Notes: a model not told the origin generated them from the letters alone. A stretch of DNA of 64,000 nucleotides from Acinetobacter nosocomialis (GCA_025736915.1 CP107049.1:1426001-1490000), one strand, 5' to 3'. Shown: positions 37,779 through 46,849, counted from the stretch's first letter. Program-made: numbers and translations.

Positions 37779-38435
37779 ATGGCATTTGATTTAGTCCAAT
37801 ACTTTGCTGAGCAAATAAAAATTCAAAAGCCTCAGCTTTTAAATCAATACCCAGCCCATGAAAAAAATAAGCTGATTGATGAAGTGAATGTGCTCACACT
37901 TGGAAAGTTAATCAGCTTATGGCGTCAAAATGACAATAAAATTTATAATGAAATCAAAACTGCCGATCCATTATATATTCAAGAAGTAGCACGCCATTTA
38001 ACGACTTCTAAGCACAATGAGTCGATTTTAAAGAATGCTGAACTTGAACAGAGTATTTCAGAAATTTTGGCCTTACAGCTAACTGAGCTTAATCAACTTG
38101 ATGAAACTGGTGGCTTCGGACAAAATGGCTTAAAAGAATTAATTTTAGGACAAGTGGAACATCTATCAGGTCAGGCTGATGATTGGATTTGGTCAACAAA
38201 CCATCTAACAGAGTTAATTGGTTCTAAACCTGTTGAACAAGAAGAGCTATCATTGGACGCAACAATGAAGGAGTTCAATCAAATGGTTCATCAAGCTCAA
38301 CCTCATCATGAAGATTTACATGCTGAAGAACAATCTATCGAAACTTTTATTCCTGCATGGTCGAAAGTTATCGCACCTCTTGTAGCTTTAGCAATTTTGG
38401 GCTACCTCTATTGTTTTTATACGCATCTTGTTTAA
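37779..38435 (+). CDS. Tail-anchored protein of unknown function next to sspAB
   Basis: I do not recognise this family. The 218-residue product is soluble, helical and acidic over residues 1-190, and ends in a single hydrophobic helix (VIAPLVALAILGYLYCFY) with only a few residues after it, so it is tail-anchored in the inner membrane. A His/Glu-rich stretch (~165-185) may be a flexible linker. It follows sspB by 17 bases with its own GAGG site, so it is probably in the sspAB operon, and a terminator follows. Confidence 0.72.
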   Translation: MAFDLVQYFAEQIKIQKPQLLNQYPAHEKNKLIDEVNVLTLGKLISLWRQNDNKIYNEIKTADPLYIQEVARHLTTSKHNESILKNAELEQSISEILALQLTELNQLDETGGFGQNGLKELILGQVEHLSGQADDWIWSTNHLTELIGSKPVEQEELSLDATMKEFNQMVHQAQPHHEDLHAEEQSIETFIPAWSKVIAPLVALAILGYLYCFYTHLV

Positions 38436-38452
38436 TTTAATTATAAATATTT

Positions 38453-38482
38453 AAAAAGAGGAACTCATAGTTCCTCTTTTTT
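38453..38482 (+). terminator. Terminator after the sspAB-linked gene
   Basis: A 12-bp stem (AAAAAGAGGAAC and its complement) with a TCATA loop is followed by a T run, about 18 bases after the stop. Confidence 0.88.
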
Positions 38483-38776
38483 CTATTTAAATAAACATAA
38501 TTTATTAACAAATATTGTTTTAACATTCTATTACAATTATTAAATTTAAAATGAAAAATATATAATGCAAACATGAGCACAGTATTAAAAGTATAATGCA
38601 TAAATAATCTTATTATATTTTTTATAATATGACATTTTTGGTCACTTATTTCCTTAAACATCAATTTCAATCTTTTCTTTCTTGATTGACTTCAAATTGA
38701 GCAGAAATATAATGATTTTTAACTACTTTTAAATAAAAAGTAGTAAATATAATTTTATAATCCTGAGAGATAAAAA
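38483..38776. other. AT-rich intergenic region before the roadblock operon
   Basis: About 290 bases of very AT-rich sequence have no convincing gene; a 77-codon minus-strand frame here is low-complexity and has no ribosome binding site. The right end holds the inverted repeat ACTACTTTT-AAATA-AAAAGTAGT (38722-38744), 33 bases before the first roadblock gene. Confidence 0.6.
38722..38744. promoter_or_regulatory. Inverted repeat upstream of the roadblock-GTPase operon
   Basis: Perfect 9-bp arms ACTACTTTT and AAAAGTAGT are separated by 5 bases, just upstream of the operon. It could be an operator or an AT-rich leader hairpin. No T run follows in the right place for a terminator. Confidence 0.5.
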
Positions 38777-39136
38777 ATGGCTAAACTTTCTTTAGATAGC
38801 TTAACGGAAATTGATGGTTTTATTGCATCTGCACTTGTTGATTCTGAAAGTGGATTATCACTTGCTACACAAGGCGGTGGGGAAATTGATTTAGAACTAG
38901 CAGCAGCTGGAAACACGGAAGTCATCCGAGCAAAACGAAATATCGCTAATGCTTTGAAATTAAATGATAATATTGAGGATATTTTAATTACACTAGGTAA
39001 GGCTTACCACTTAATTCGTCCTTTAGAAAGTAATAACAATTTATTCCTTTATTTAGTGCTTGATCGTACCAAATCGAATTTAGCCATGGCTCGTCATGAG
39101 TTGAAATCATTTGAAAAAGAGCTCGACTTTAGCTAA
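38777..39136 (+). CDS. Roadblock/LC7-domain protein (first in operon)
   Basis: The 119-residue protein fits the Roadblock/LC7 (MglB-like) fold. It opens with a helix ([18 protein letters not shown]), followed by [14 protein letters not shown], a central [21 protein letters not shown] helix, then strands ending [28 protein letters not shown]. Such proteins dimerise and act as GTPase-activating or scaffold partners for small Ras-like GTPases such as MglA. It starts a four-gene same-strand set that also holds a GTPase and a second roadblock protein. Its exact role is not known. Confidence 0.75.
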   Translation: MAKLSLDSLTEIDGFIASALVDSESGLSLATQGGGEIDLELAAAGNTEVIRAKRNIANALKLNDNIEDILITLGKAYHLIRPLESNNNLFLYLVLDRTKSNLAMARHELKSFEKELDFS

Positions 39137-39220
39137 TTGGTTTACTGTGTGCTCTTTATTTAATTATGAAGAGCACATAAACAATCATTATATTAATTAA
39201 TAAAAATTTAAAATGATACT

Positions 39221-40186
39221 ATGGATAGTTATTGCATAAATATTGCAGTTTCCGGTTTAAGCTTAAAAGTTTCAGATGAATTAAAAATCTTAATCCGTGA
39301 TTTAATATCTAATCAATATGGTATTAACTGGGTTAATATTTCTAATAATCATATTGATTTATTAATCATTAATGAAAACTTTTTTGATGCAGATAATATT
39401 CAAAACATTCTTCAAAAGAAAAAATTTCCTTATTTAAAAATTACCAAAACACCTTCAGAAAATGGAAATTCTATTGATGAGCATATCTTACACTTCCCTT
39501 TAGAAAAAACAGAATCGCTGCGCTCTTGGCTACAAAAAAACGTATTATCTTCTTTAAAGTATGCGGCTATTGGTTCTGGCCCAGCTTTATCAAATGAAAT
39601 AGCTATTATAGATGAACAATTTATAAGAAATTTGCTTAGCCCAGAAAATACCAAATTACATTTATTTGATGATAAAGGCACCTTAGCCATTATTGATAAT
39701 AGAACTCAAACTGCTTGGGTAGAACCTTCCCGTCAAAAAGCACATACCAATATGAGCTTTAACTTTGCTTTTGCTAAAACATCGGACTTTACTAAGGTTT
39801 CTCGTAAAAAAGGTTATTGCTTACAAGATTGGTTATGGAATTTAATTTGGTGTTCAACAGACTTTGAAAATTTAGCTTCAGCTGATGGTTACTTCAAAAT
39901 CGATCATTGGCCACAACCTTATCAAAAAGAATATAGAAAAATTAGCTTGCAGCTCTCTGCCTGTTTTATACAGGGAGCAAAAGTCACTGAGGTTGCTAAA
40001 CAACTCAACCAACCAATCGATGTTGTTTTACGTTTTATCACAGCTTGCTTAATGGCAAATAACGGTAAATACGTACCTGCAAATAAGTGTTCGTATGCCC
40101 CACAATCGCTTTTAGAAAGCTCAAATACTGAAAGTCATTTTTTTAAGAATTTTATAGGAAAGATTAGACGCCGCTTTGGTCTTTAG
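39221..40186 (+). CDS. Unknown protein of the roadblock-GTPase operon
   Basis: The 321-residue protein has no family that I recognise. There is no signal peptide or membrane helix. The N-terminal half is mixed alpha/beta, and the middle carries an aromatic-rich stretch (QDWLWNLIWC). The C-terminal third has a helix-turn-helix-like segment (GAKVTEVAKQLNQPIDVVLRFITACL, ~245-270). It ends in a basic tail (KIRRRFGL). It lies 84 bases after the first roadblock gene and 8 bases before the GTPase gene, so it is likely an effector or adaptor of that switch. Confidence 0.72.
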   Translation: MDSYCINIAVSGLSLKVSDELKILIRDLISNQYGINWVNISNNHIDLLIINENFFDADNIQNILQKKKFPYLKITKTPSENGNSIDEHILHFPLEKTESLRSWLQKNVLSSLKYAAIGSGPALSNEIAIIDEQFIRNLLSPENTKLHLFDDKGTLAIIDNRTQTAWVEPSRQKAHTNMSFNFAFAKTSDFTKVSRKKGYCLQDWLWNLIWCSTDFENLASADGYFKIDHWPQPYQKEYRKISLQLSACFIQGAKVTEVAKQLNQPIDVVLRFITACLMANNGKYVPANKCSYAPQSLLESSNTESHFFKNFIGKIRRRFGL

Positions 40187-40194
40187 GGAACGTT

Positions 40195-40755
40195 ATGATT
40201 ATACAGCAATATAAAATTGTCTTTGCGGGCAGTATGGGGGCTGGAAAGACAGAAGCAATTAAGTCGCTATCTGAAATTCCAATTTTAGGAACAGAGGCAT
40301 TTAATACAGATGTACAAAGTCACCAAAAATCACAAACGACCGTTGGGATCGATTACGGCGAAATTACCTTAGATGATGGTGTTAAAATTGGCTTATATGG
40401 AACACCTGGACAAAGCCGTTTTGATTTTATTTGGTCGGTCATTTGTGAAGGTGCAATCGGCATTATTCTTCTGTTAGATCATAACAGCCTTAGTCCAATT
40501 TCTGAATTAGAAAACTACTTAGAAACCTTTAAAAATTATAATAATAATATTGCGATTGGTATTACACATATTGATGAAAATAAAGAATCTTCACTTCAAC
40601 AGTATCGTAATTGGTTAACAGAAAATGAACTTCAATATCCATTATTTTTTATTGATGCAAGAGAACAAGAGCACATTTTAATGATGGTTGAATCGTTAAT
40701 TGCATCACTTGAAGTTAAGGTAGGCGCAACATCTCAAGGGAAAGATCATGCTTAG
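40195..40755 (+). CDS. Small Ras-like GTPase (MglA-like)
   Basis: This 186-residue protein has a full P-loop AGSMGAGKTEA (residues 11-21) and a G2-region Thr pair at 48-49. The G3 motif is GTPGQ (69-73), where the usual Asp is Gly. A G4-like ITHID (123-127) and a G5-like IDARE follow. The bacterial MglA family also lacks the G3 Asp and keeps PGQ, so MglA-type is the closest class. The G4 motif differs from NKxD, so nucleotide specificity should not be assumed. It overlaps the second roadblock gene by 8 bases, showing translational coupling. Confidence 0.85.
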   Translation: MIIQQYKIVFAGSMGAGKTEAIKSLSEIPILGTEAFNTDVQSHQKSQTTVGIDYGEITLDDGVKIGLYGTPGQSRFDFIWSVICEGAIGIILLLDHNSLSPISELENYLETFKNYNNNIAIGITHIDENKESSLQQYRNWLTENELQYPLFFIDAREQEHILMMVESLIASLEVKVGATSQGKDHA

Positions 40756-41167
40756 TATTCCAGTTCAAAAACGAACCGCTCCAACACAATTGCTACAACT
40801 TGCAAAAAGTGAGGCCCAAAAAATTCTGATGAATACACGTGGTGTAGACTTTGTGATGATTTGTTCTTCAGATGGGTTTGAATTGGCAACAGTAAGCCAC
40901 AAGAATTACCATAACACCACTAAATTAGCAGCGGTGAGTAGCTCAATTTTGGCAATGGTCACTGCATTTTTAAAAGAAATTCAATTGACCGGCTGTAATA
41001 ACATCACATTAGATGCAGATAATGGTAAGGCCATTTTAACGGCTATTCCAGCGATCCATCACCCGATGGTGATGGTTACCCTAAGTAATAGAGATGTACT
41101 TTTAGGGCAACTGCTTTATAGCCTAAAAAAAGCAAGCCAAGTGATTGCAGAGGCAGATGGAGAATAA
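40748..41167 (+). CDS. Roadblock/LC7-domain protein (last in operon)
   Basis: The 139-residue protein has a clearer Roadblock/LC7 signature than the first gene of the operon. An N-terminal helix (QLLQLAKSEAQKIL) leads to GVDFVMICSSDGFELATVS, then the helix KLAAVSSSILAMVTAFLKEIQ, and strands KAILTAIPAIHHPMVMVTLSNRDVLLGQLLYSLKKAS. This matches MglB/conservon light-chain proteins. It overlaps the GTPase gene, as a partner gene would. A bidirectional terminator follows. Confidence 0.87.
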   Translation: MLSIPVQKRTAPTQLLQLAKSEAQKILMNTRGVDFVMICSSDGFELATVSHKNYHNTTKLAAVSSSILAMVTAFLKEIQLTGCNNITLDADNGKAILTAIPAIHHPMVMVTLSNRDVLLGQLLYSLKKASQVIAEADGE

Positions 41168-41181
41168 CCCTCACTGCTATA

Positions 41182-41213
41182 AAAAATACCGCCCTATTTA
41201 GAGCGGTATTTTT
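41182..41213. terminator. Bidirectional terminator between the roadblock operon and the atu operon
   Basis: An 11-bp stem (AAAAATACCGC and its complement) with a 10-base loop lies between two converging operons, with A and T runs on the two sides. Confidence 0.85.
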
Positions 41214-41216
41214 CAC

Positions 41217-43154
41217 TTAAGTTTGAATAGTAAAAAGTATTTGTCGTTTTTTTACTTGTTGACCTTGCTGACCTAAAATTTCATCAACTACACCATCCAC
41301 ATCAGATTTAATCTGCTGTTGGATTTTCATGGCTTCAAGAATCAATAATGTTTGACCCTTCACTACTTGATCGCCTTCATTGACCAGAATATTCACCACA
41401 GCCCCATCCATCGGTGCTCGAATTTTGCCGTCTCCCGCTACATCGGTAGCTTCTGGTGCAGCGTAAGTCATATTGCGTATCAAAATATTGCCATTATCCC
41501 GATCTAGATAAAGCTGATCATCATCTAATACATATTGCACACGGCGACGTACACCATCAATTAAGTAAACTACTTGCTCTGGCGTTTTCTCAAGCACATC
41601 AATAACAACTGTTTGATCACAAAGCTGTGCCGTAAACGTGTTATTTACAGATGAAAGCTGCAATTGGATTTGCTGATCATCATATTTAAGTTTTAATGGT
41701 AATGGCACTCCTAAGCCAGTTTGCCACACTGCCGTACCGTTACTTTGGCTAAATAATGCCGCGGCAATTGCTAAGGTTTCTAAAGATAGAACCTGCTTAT
41801 GTAGACTGCTATCATTTTGAAAATGCTGCTGAATAAATGCGGTATTGGTATCTCCTGCAACAACTGGATGACGTAATAAATTGACCAAAAATTGTTTATT
41901 ACTATTTACACCTAGCAAAACACAATCATCTACGGCACGAGCCAGTAAGCGAATCGCATCCTCACGGGTTTTCCCATATGCAATCACCTTTGCTACCATC
42001 GGATCGTAAAATGGACTGACTTCATCAGTTGATAACATGCCATGATCGATTCGCACATTTGGCAAAGTTGTAGGCTTCCAGCGTAAAACTTTTCCTGTTT
42101 GTGGTAAGAAATCCTGACGTGGATCTTCGGCATACAAGCGCACTTCAATAGCATGACCATTTAAGGTCAATTCTTGTTGCTTTAAAGGCAATTGTTCACC
42201 ATTCGCAACACGTAACTGCCATTCAACCAAGTCTAATCCAGTAATGAGTTCAGTAACTGGATGCTCAACCTGCAAGCGTGTATTCATTTCTAAGAAATAA
42301 AATGTACCTGATGCATCCAGTAAGAACTCAACAGTTCCCGCACCTACGTAAGCACATGCTTTAGCCGCTGCTACAGCTGCTTCACCCATTTGCTGACGCA
42401 GTTCAGGCGTCATCACTGGACACGGTGCTTCTTCAACAACCTTCTGATGGCGTCGTTGGATCGAACAATCACGTTCAAACAAATAAACATAATTGCCATG
42501 TGTATCGCCAAAAACCTGAATTTCTACATGACGCGGTGCAATGACTGCCTTTTCTAAAATGAGCTCGCCAGAACCAAAAGCATTTTCAGCTTCGGAACGT
42601 GCGGTTTGCAATGCCTCAACCAATTCGGATGACTGTTCTACCAAACGCATTCCACGACCACCACCACCCGCAGAAGCTTTGACCATAATTGGAAAGCCAA
42701 TCTGTTCTGCTTGTGCTGCTAAATATTCGAGATCCTGTCGGTCACCTTCATAGCCTGGTACACAAGGGACGCCCGCCTCAATCATGGCAATTTTTGAAAG
42801 GCGTTTACTGCCCATTAACTCAATTGCTGAAGCTGTTGGGCCAATAAATGTAATCTGGTTGTCGATACATGCCTGAGCAAACACAGTATTTTCTGACAAA
42901 AAACCATAACCAGGGTGAACCGCATCCGCCCCAGTTTTTTTGCAAGCTTCAATAATTTTAGCGATGGAGAGATAAGACTCTGATACTTTTGAAGCACCAA
43001 TATAGACAGCTTCATCTGCTTCTTGCACATGGCGAGCATTACGGTCTGCATCGGAATAAACTGCGACGGTTTGGTAACCCATTGCCTTGGCTGTTTGCAT
43101 CACCCGAACTGCAATTTCACCACGGTTGGCAACCAGTACTTTTGAAAATTTCAT
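41217..43154 (-). CDS. atuF: Acyl-CoA carboxylase biotin-carrying alpha subunit, probably geranyl-CoA carboxylase AtuF
   Basis: This 645-residue protein joins an ATP-grasp biotin carboxylase to a C-terminal biotin carrier. The carboxylase has VLVANRGEIAVRVMQTAKAMG, the nucleotide loop KASAGGGGRGMR, EKAVIAPRHVEIQV and EMNTRLQVEHPVTE. The carrier has biotinylation site EAMKIQQ with Lys610. Geranyl- or methylcrotonyl-CoA carboxylases share this form. The operon contains atuA and atuB homologues and no HMG-CoA lyase, which favours geranyl-CoA carboxylase in citronellol/geraniol degradation. It is the last gene of the operon, just before the terminator. Confidence 0.85.
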   Translation of the reverse strand: MKFSKVLVANRGEIAVRVMQTAKAMGYQTVAVYSDADRNARHVQEADEAVYIGASKVSESYLSIAKIIEACKKTGADAVHPGYGFLSENTVFAQACIDNQITFIGPTASAIELMGSKRLSKIAMIEAGVPCVPGYEGDRQDLEYLAAQAEQIGFPIMVKASAGGGGRGMRLVEQSSELVEALQTARSEAENAFGSGELILEKAVIAPRHVEIQVFGDTHGNYVYLFERDCSIQRRHQKVVEEAPCPVMTPELRQQMGEAAVAAAKACAYVGAGTVEFLLDASGTFYFLEMNTRLQVEHPVTELITGLDLVEWQLRVANGEQLPLKQQELTLNGHAIEVRLYAEDPRQDFLPQTGKVLRWKPTTLPNVRIDHGMLSTDEVSPFYDPMVAKVIAYGKTREDAIRLLARAVDDCVLLGVNSNKQFLVNLLRHPVVAGDTNTAFIQQHFQNDSSLHKQVLSLETLAIAAALFSQSNGTAVWQTGLGVPLPLKLKYDDQQIQLQLSSVNNTFTAQLCDQTVVIDVLEKTPEQVVYLIDGVRRRVQYVLDDDQLYLDRDNGNILIRNMTYAAPEATDVAGDGKIRAPMDGAVVNILVNEGDQVVKGQTLLILEAMKIQQQIKSDVDGVVDEILGQQGQQVKKRQILFTIQT

Positions 43155-43172
43155 TATTTTTATCCTTATCTC

Positions 43173-44009
43173 TTATGATTCATCGGCCCAATTTGGTAAC
43201 CTTTTCTGGATAAAAGCCATCGTTCCTTCTTGTCCTTCAGCTCCACCAACCGCTTGGGCAAACTGCTGAGCTGCATCATTGAGTAAATCACTCAAAGGCT
43301 CATTGAGCGTTCGATGTAACAGTGCTTTAGTCACACGTGAAGCTTGAGGAGCTGCTCGTTTAATGTGTTGAATGGTTTCCTCTAAAGCTTGTTCAAGTTC
43401 GATTTCATTATGTGCAATTTGATGAACCACTCCGACACTTAGTGCTGTATGTCCCTCAAAGCGCATGCCTAATAAAGCTAATCGACGAGCCTGAGTCAGG
43501 CCAATACGTTTCACTACAAAAGGAGCAATTTGTGCAGGAATCACACCAAGCCCTGTTTCAGGTAAACCAAACTGGGCATTGTCACGGCTAATGGCAACAT
43601 CGGAAACACATGCCAGCCCAAAACCTCCACCTAACACCGCACCTTCTAAAATGACCACAACAGTCTGTGGTGCGGCTTCGACTTGCTCAAGCATGGCACC
43701 AAAACGGCGGTTAAAATCAGCATAAGGTTGTAAGCTACTAACATGAGTTGCTTCAACGCGTAAAGCAGCCATGTCTTTAATATCCCCACCTGCACAAAAA
43801 GTCCCACCTTCACCACGGATAATTACTGCACGAATTGAAAGGTCATCGCGAATAGCATTAAAGACTTGTTGAATGGCATTGACCATCTTTAAGTTCATAG
43901 CATTACGGCTCTCTGGTCGATTTAACCAGAGATATAAAATACTGCCGTCTTGTTCTAATTGAATGCTGTCATCAATATCTAGAGCTTGTAAAGATGTCGA
44001 AAGTGTCAT
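43173..44009 (-). CDS. atuE: Enoyl-CoA hydratase/isomerase family protein, probably AtuE
   Basis: This 278-residue crotonase-fold enzyme has YLWLNRPESRNAMNLKMV, the oxyanion-hole segments GGTFCAGGDIKDMAALR and GAVLGGGFGLACVSDVAIS, and FGLPETGLGVIP. In the atu pathway AtuE hydrates isohexenylglutaconyl-CoA; the LiuC homologue hydrates methylglutaconyl-CoA. Context with AtuA and AtuB favours the atu role. It lies 16 bases after the dehydrogenase gene and 18 before atuF. Confidence 0.83.
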   Translation of the reverse strand: MTLSTSLQALDIDDSIQLEQDGSILYLWLNRPESRNAMNLKMVNAIQQVFNAIRDDLSIRAVIIRGEGGTFCAGGDIKDMAALRVEATHVSSLQPYADFNRRFGAMLEQVEAAPQTVVVILEGAVLGGGFGLACVSDVAISRDNAQFGLPETGLGVIPAQIAPFVVKRIGLTQARRLALLGMRFEGHTALSVGVVHQIAHNEIELEQALEETIQHIKRAAPQASRVTKALLHRTLNEPLSDLLNDAAQQFAQAVGGAEGQEGTMAFIQKRLPNWADES

Positions 44010-44025
44010 GGTCGATTCCTTATTT

Positions 44026-45183
44026 TTATTTCTGTTTTTTAGGTAGGATGTCCATCAACTTACAGATAATCCCCAACATAATTTCATCTGCCCCACCGCC
44101 AATAGAGCCTAAACGACCATCACGATACAGCTGTGATGCTGGGTTATCCCACATAAAGCCGTTACCACCCCAGTATTGCAGACAACTATCGGCAACTTCA
44201 CGAGTTAAACGTCCAGCTTTGAGCTTTGCCATAGATGCCAGCTTGGTCACATCTTCACCAGCAATATGCTGTTCACACGCTTGATAGGTTAAGGCTTTAA
44301 GCGCTTCCACTTCAGTCATGAGTTCGGCAAAACGAAAATGGATATATTGGTTATTAATGAGGGGTTGACCAAAAGTGGTACGCTCTTTTGTATAGTCGAT
44401 GGTCTTTTGGATTAAATTTTCCAACCCGCCAATGGCATTGGCACAAGCCCATAGACGCTCTTCCTGAAATTGCATCATTTGCATCATGAAGCCCATGCCT
44501 TCGACACCCACTAAGTTACGCTGTGGTACACGTACATTGTCTAAATAAACCTGCGCTGTGGTCGTTGAACGCATCCCTAATTTATTAAGTGGCTCTGAAA
44601 AACTAATCCCTTTGGTTTTTGCCGGCACAATAATCATCGACTTATTGACGTGTGGTTTATCGTCAGATGTATTGGCTAAAAGACAAAAGAAGTCGGCTTG
44701 CAATGAGTTAGTAATCCACATTTTGCTGCCGTTAATGACATAGTCATCGCCATCTTTTTTTGCTGTTGTTTTAATAGCAGCAACATCCGAACCGGCATGC
44801 ACTTCCGATACTGCAATCGATGCCACATATTCCCCAGCAATGGCTGGTGTTAAAAACTCATCACGTAACTCTTTACTACCAAAACGTGCCAAAGCAGGTG
44901 TAGCCATATCGGTTTGCACACCAATCGCCAAAGGTACCCCGCCACAAGCGGCATATCCAATTTCTTCAGCAACCACAAGGTTATAAGAATAATCTAACGC
45001 TAAACCGCCATTTTCCTCAGGCTTACAAATTCCCAATAAACCAAGATCACCCATTTTTTTAAATACGTCCTGGATTGGGAAACGTCCCTCAGCTTCCCAT
45101 TCCGGAATATGTGGATTCAGCTCATTTTGAACAAATTGGCGAGCTGTCCGGCGTAATGCTTCATGTTCGGCAGTAAATTTCAT
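44026..45183 (-). CDS. atuD: Acyl-CoA dehydrogenase, probably citronellyl-CoA dehydrogenase AtuD
   Basis: This 385-residue FAD enzyme introduces the 2,3-double bond into an acyl-CoA. Visible parts are AVSEVHAGSDVAAIKTTAKKDGDDYVINGSKMWITN, the LGMRSTTTAQVYLDNVRVP substrate block, the helix FGQPLINNQYIHFRFAEL and the C-terminal QYWGGNGFMWDNPASQLYRDGRLGSIGGGADEIMLGII. The Gly-Gly-Gly-Ala-Asp-Glu-Ile stretch near the C-terminus is typical of short-branched acyl-CoA dehydrogenases. It lies between atuC and atuE, the gene order of the Pseudomonas atu operon. Confidence 0.83.
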   Translation of the reverse strand: MKFTAEHEALRRTARQFVQNELNPHIPEWEAEGRFPIQDVFKKMGDLGLLGICKPEENGGLALDYSYNLVVAEEIGYAACGGVPLAIGVQTDMATPALARFGSKELRDEFLTPAIAGEYVASIAVSEVHAGSDVAAIKTTAKKDGDDYVINGSKMWITNSLQADFFCLLANTSDDKPHVNKSMIIVPAKTKGISFSEPLNKLGMRSTTTAQVYLDNVRVPQRNLVGVEGMGFMMQMMQFQEERLWACANAIGGLENLIQKTIDYTKERTTFGQPLINNQYIHFRFAELMTEVEALKALTYQACEQHIAGEDVTKLASMAKLKAGRLTREVADSCLQYWGGNGFMWDNPASQLYRDGRLGSIGGGADEIMLGIICKLMDILPKKQK

Positions 45184-45225
45184 GGTGTTATTCCTATTAA
45201 TTTTTTTAATTGCGGTAAAGGTTGA

Positions 45226-46839
45226 TTAAAAACGGGACACACCAAAACGAGTTGGATTTAGCTCTCGTTGCTGTGCTTCATAAATGGTTTGTAAAAGGAA
45301 AATTAATAATTTTCGAGTATCTCGTGGATCGATAATGCCGTCGTCATGTAGCATAGCTGTATTGAAAAGCGCGGTAGATTGCTGCTCTAATTTCATGGCC
45401 GTACTTTGCTCAAGAAAATCGAGCATTTGCGGATTAGGCTCCTGACCGGAAGCTTTTTGCTTTCCTTCAGCCACAATACGCAACACCTTTCCAGCTTGTG
45501 CAGCGCCCATTACTGCAACATGCGAATTTGGCCATGCAAAAATAAAGTCTGGCGATAAACTCCGACCACACATCGCGTAGTTACCAGCACCATATGAGCC
45601 TGCCACAACAATTGAAATTTTAGGTACAGAACAATTCGCAACAGCTTGAATAAGTTTCGAGCCATGTTTGATAATGCCATTTTGCTCGGCATCGGTTCCC
45701 ACCATAAAACCTGTAGTGTTATGCAAGAACAATAATGGACGTTTGGTCTGTTCACACAGGTGTATAAACTGAGCTGTTTTCGCTGCCCCTTGAGGTGTAA
45801 TCGGACCATTATTGGTAATAATACCAATATGTAAGCCTCCAATTTTTGCCCAACCACATACCGTTAAATCATCATATTCCTGCTTAAATTCTAGAAAATC
45901 TGAATCATCAATAATGCGCGCAACCACTTCTTTCATGTTAAATGGTTGTTTAGGGTCTGTTGGAATCACACCCAACAGTTCCTCGGTATCGTAACGAGGC
46001 TCTTTATAAGTCACATCAACTGGTTTGATTTGCTCTTTCCAATTCAGGTGTTCAAAAATTTCACGTGCAAGTCGAATCCCATCGGCATCATTTTCTGCTA
46101 AGTATTCTGCTGTTCCTGCAACCTGTGCATGCATTTCTGCTCCGCCCAACTCTTCAGCTGTTGCCACTTCGCCAGTGGCAGCCAGAAGTAAAGGTGGACC
46201 TGCAAGAAGCATCTCTGTTTGTTTGCGTACTACAATGACATAATCCGAAAGACCTGGTTGATAAGCTCCTCCTGCCGTTGCATTCCCATGTACCACTGCA
46301 AGTTGTGGAATACCTGCCGCAGACAAACGTGCCTGATTCGCAAAAGTCATACCACCATAGGTAAATACTTCAGCTGCATAATTTAAGTTAGCACCGCCAC
46401 TTTCGGTCAGCGTAATCAGCGGGAGTTTTTGTTCTAAGGCAACTTTTTGCAAACGCAAAGTTTTCTGTACGCCCATAGGAGACATGGTTCCGCCTTTAAT
46501 CGCACTATTACTTGCAGAGACCAGACAACGCACACCACTGACAAAACCAATCCCAGCAATTACACCACCACCAGCTTCGGAGCCATCCTTGTCATCATGC
46601 ATGTTGTAGCCAACCAAACCACAAAGCTCAACGAAAGGTGAATCAGCATCGAGCAATAACCGTACACGCTCATGCGGCAGAATCTTGCCCTTTTTATCGA
46701 ATTTCGGTTTAGCAGCATACGATTTATCAATGCTTTTTTGCTGAATTGCACGGACTTCAGTCAGCTGAGTAAGCAGTGCCTCTTTATTCTTTTGATACTG
46801 TTCACTACCAACAGTAATTTCGGATTGAAGAATGGTCAT
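45226..46839 (-). CDS. atuC: Acyl-CoA carboxylase beta (carboxyltransferase) subunit, probably AtuC
   Basis: This 537-residue subunit moves the carboxyl group from biotin to the acyl-CoA. It has the two crotonase-like halves of the family: LPLITLTESGGANL and GNATAGGAYQPGLSDYVIVV in the first, and GFMVGTDAEQNGIIKHGSKLIQAVA with IVVAGSYGAGNYAMCGRSLSPDFIFAWPNSHVAVMG in the second. Methylcrotonyl- and geranyl-CoA carboxylase beta subunits look alike and I could not fix the specificity residue by eye. The operon context supports geranyl-CoA. It starts with an ATG 10 bases after the SDR gene stop. Confidence 0.84.
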   Translation of the reverse strand: MTILQSEITVGSEQYQKNKEALLTQLTEVRAIQQKSIDKSYAAKPKFDKKGKILPHERVRLLLDADSPFVELCGLVGYNMHDDKDGSEAGGGVIAGIGFVSGVRCLVSASNSAIKGGTMSPMGVQKTLRLQKVALEQKLPLITLTESGGANLNYAAEVFTYGGMTFANQARLSAAGIPQLAVVHGNATAGGAYQPGLSDYVIVVRKQTEMLLAGPPLLLAATGEVATAEELGGAEMHAQVAGTAEYLAENDADGIRLAREIFEHLNWKEQIKPVDVTYKEPRYDTEELLGVIPTDPKQPFNMKEVVARIIDDSDFLEFKQEYDDLTVCGWAKIGGLHIGIITNNGPITPQGAAKTAQFIHLCEQTKRPLLFLHNTTGFMVGTDAEQNGIIKHGSKLIQAVANCSVPKISIVVAGSYGAGNYAMCGRSLSPDFIFAWPNSHVAVMGAAQAGKVLRIVAEGKQKASGQEPNPQMLDFLEQSTAMKLEQQSTALFNTAMLHDDGIIDPRDTRKLLIFLLQTIYEAQQRELNPTRFGVSRF

Positions 46840-46849
46840 TTTTTATTCC

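Noticed and set aside
38437..38670. 77-codon minus-strand frame in the AT-rich region before the roadblock operon
   Set aside because: Low-complexity Ile/Asn/Phe/Lys composition, no ribosome binding site, overlaps the terminator of the sspAB-linked gene.
46560..46751. Short frames opposite the atuC gene
   Set aside because: The carboxyltransferase frame is continuous and conserved; these are antisense shadows.
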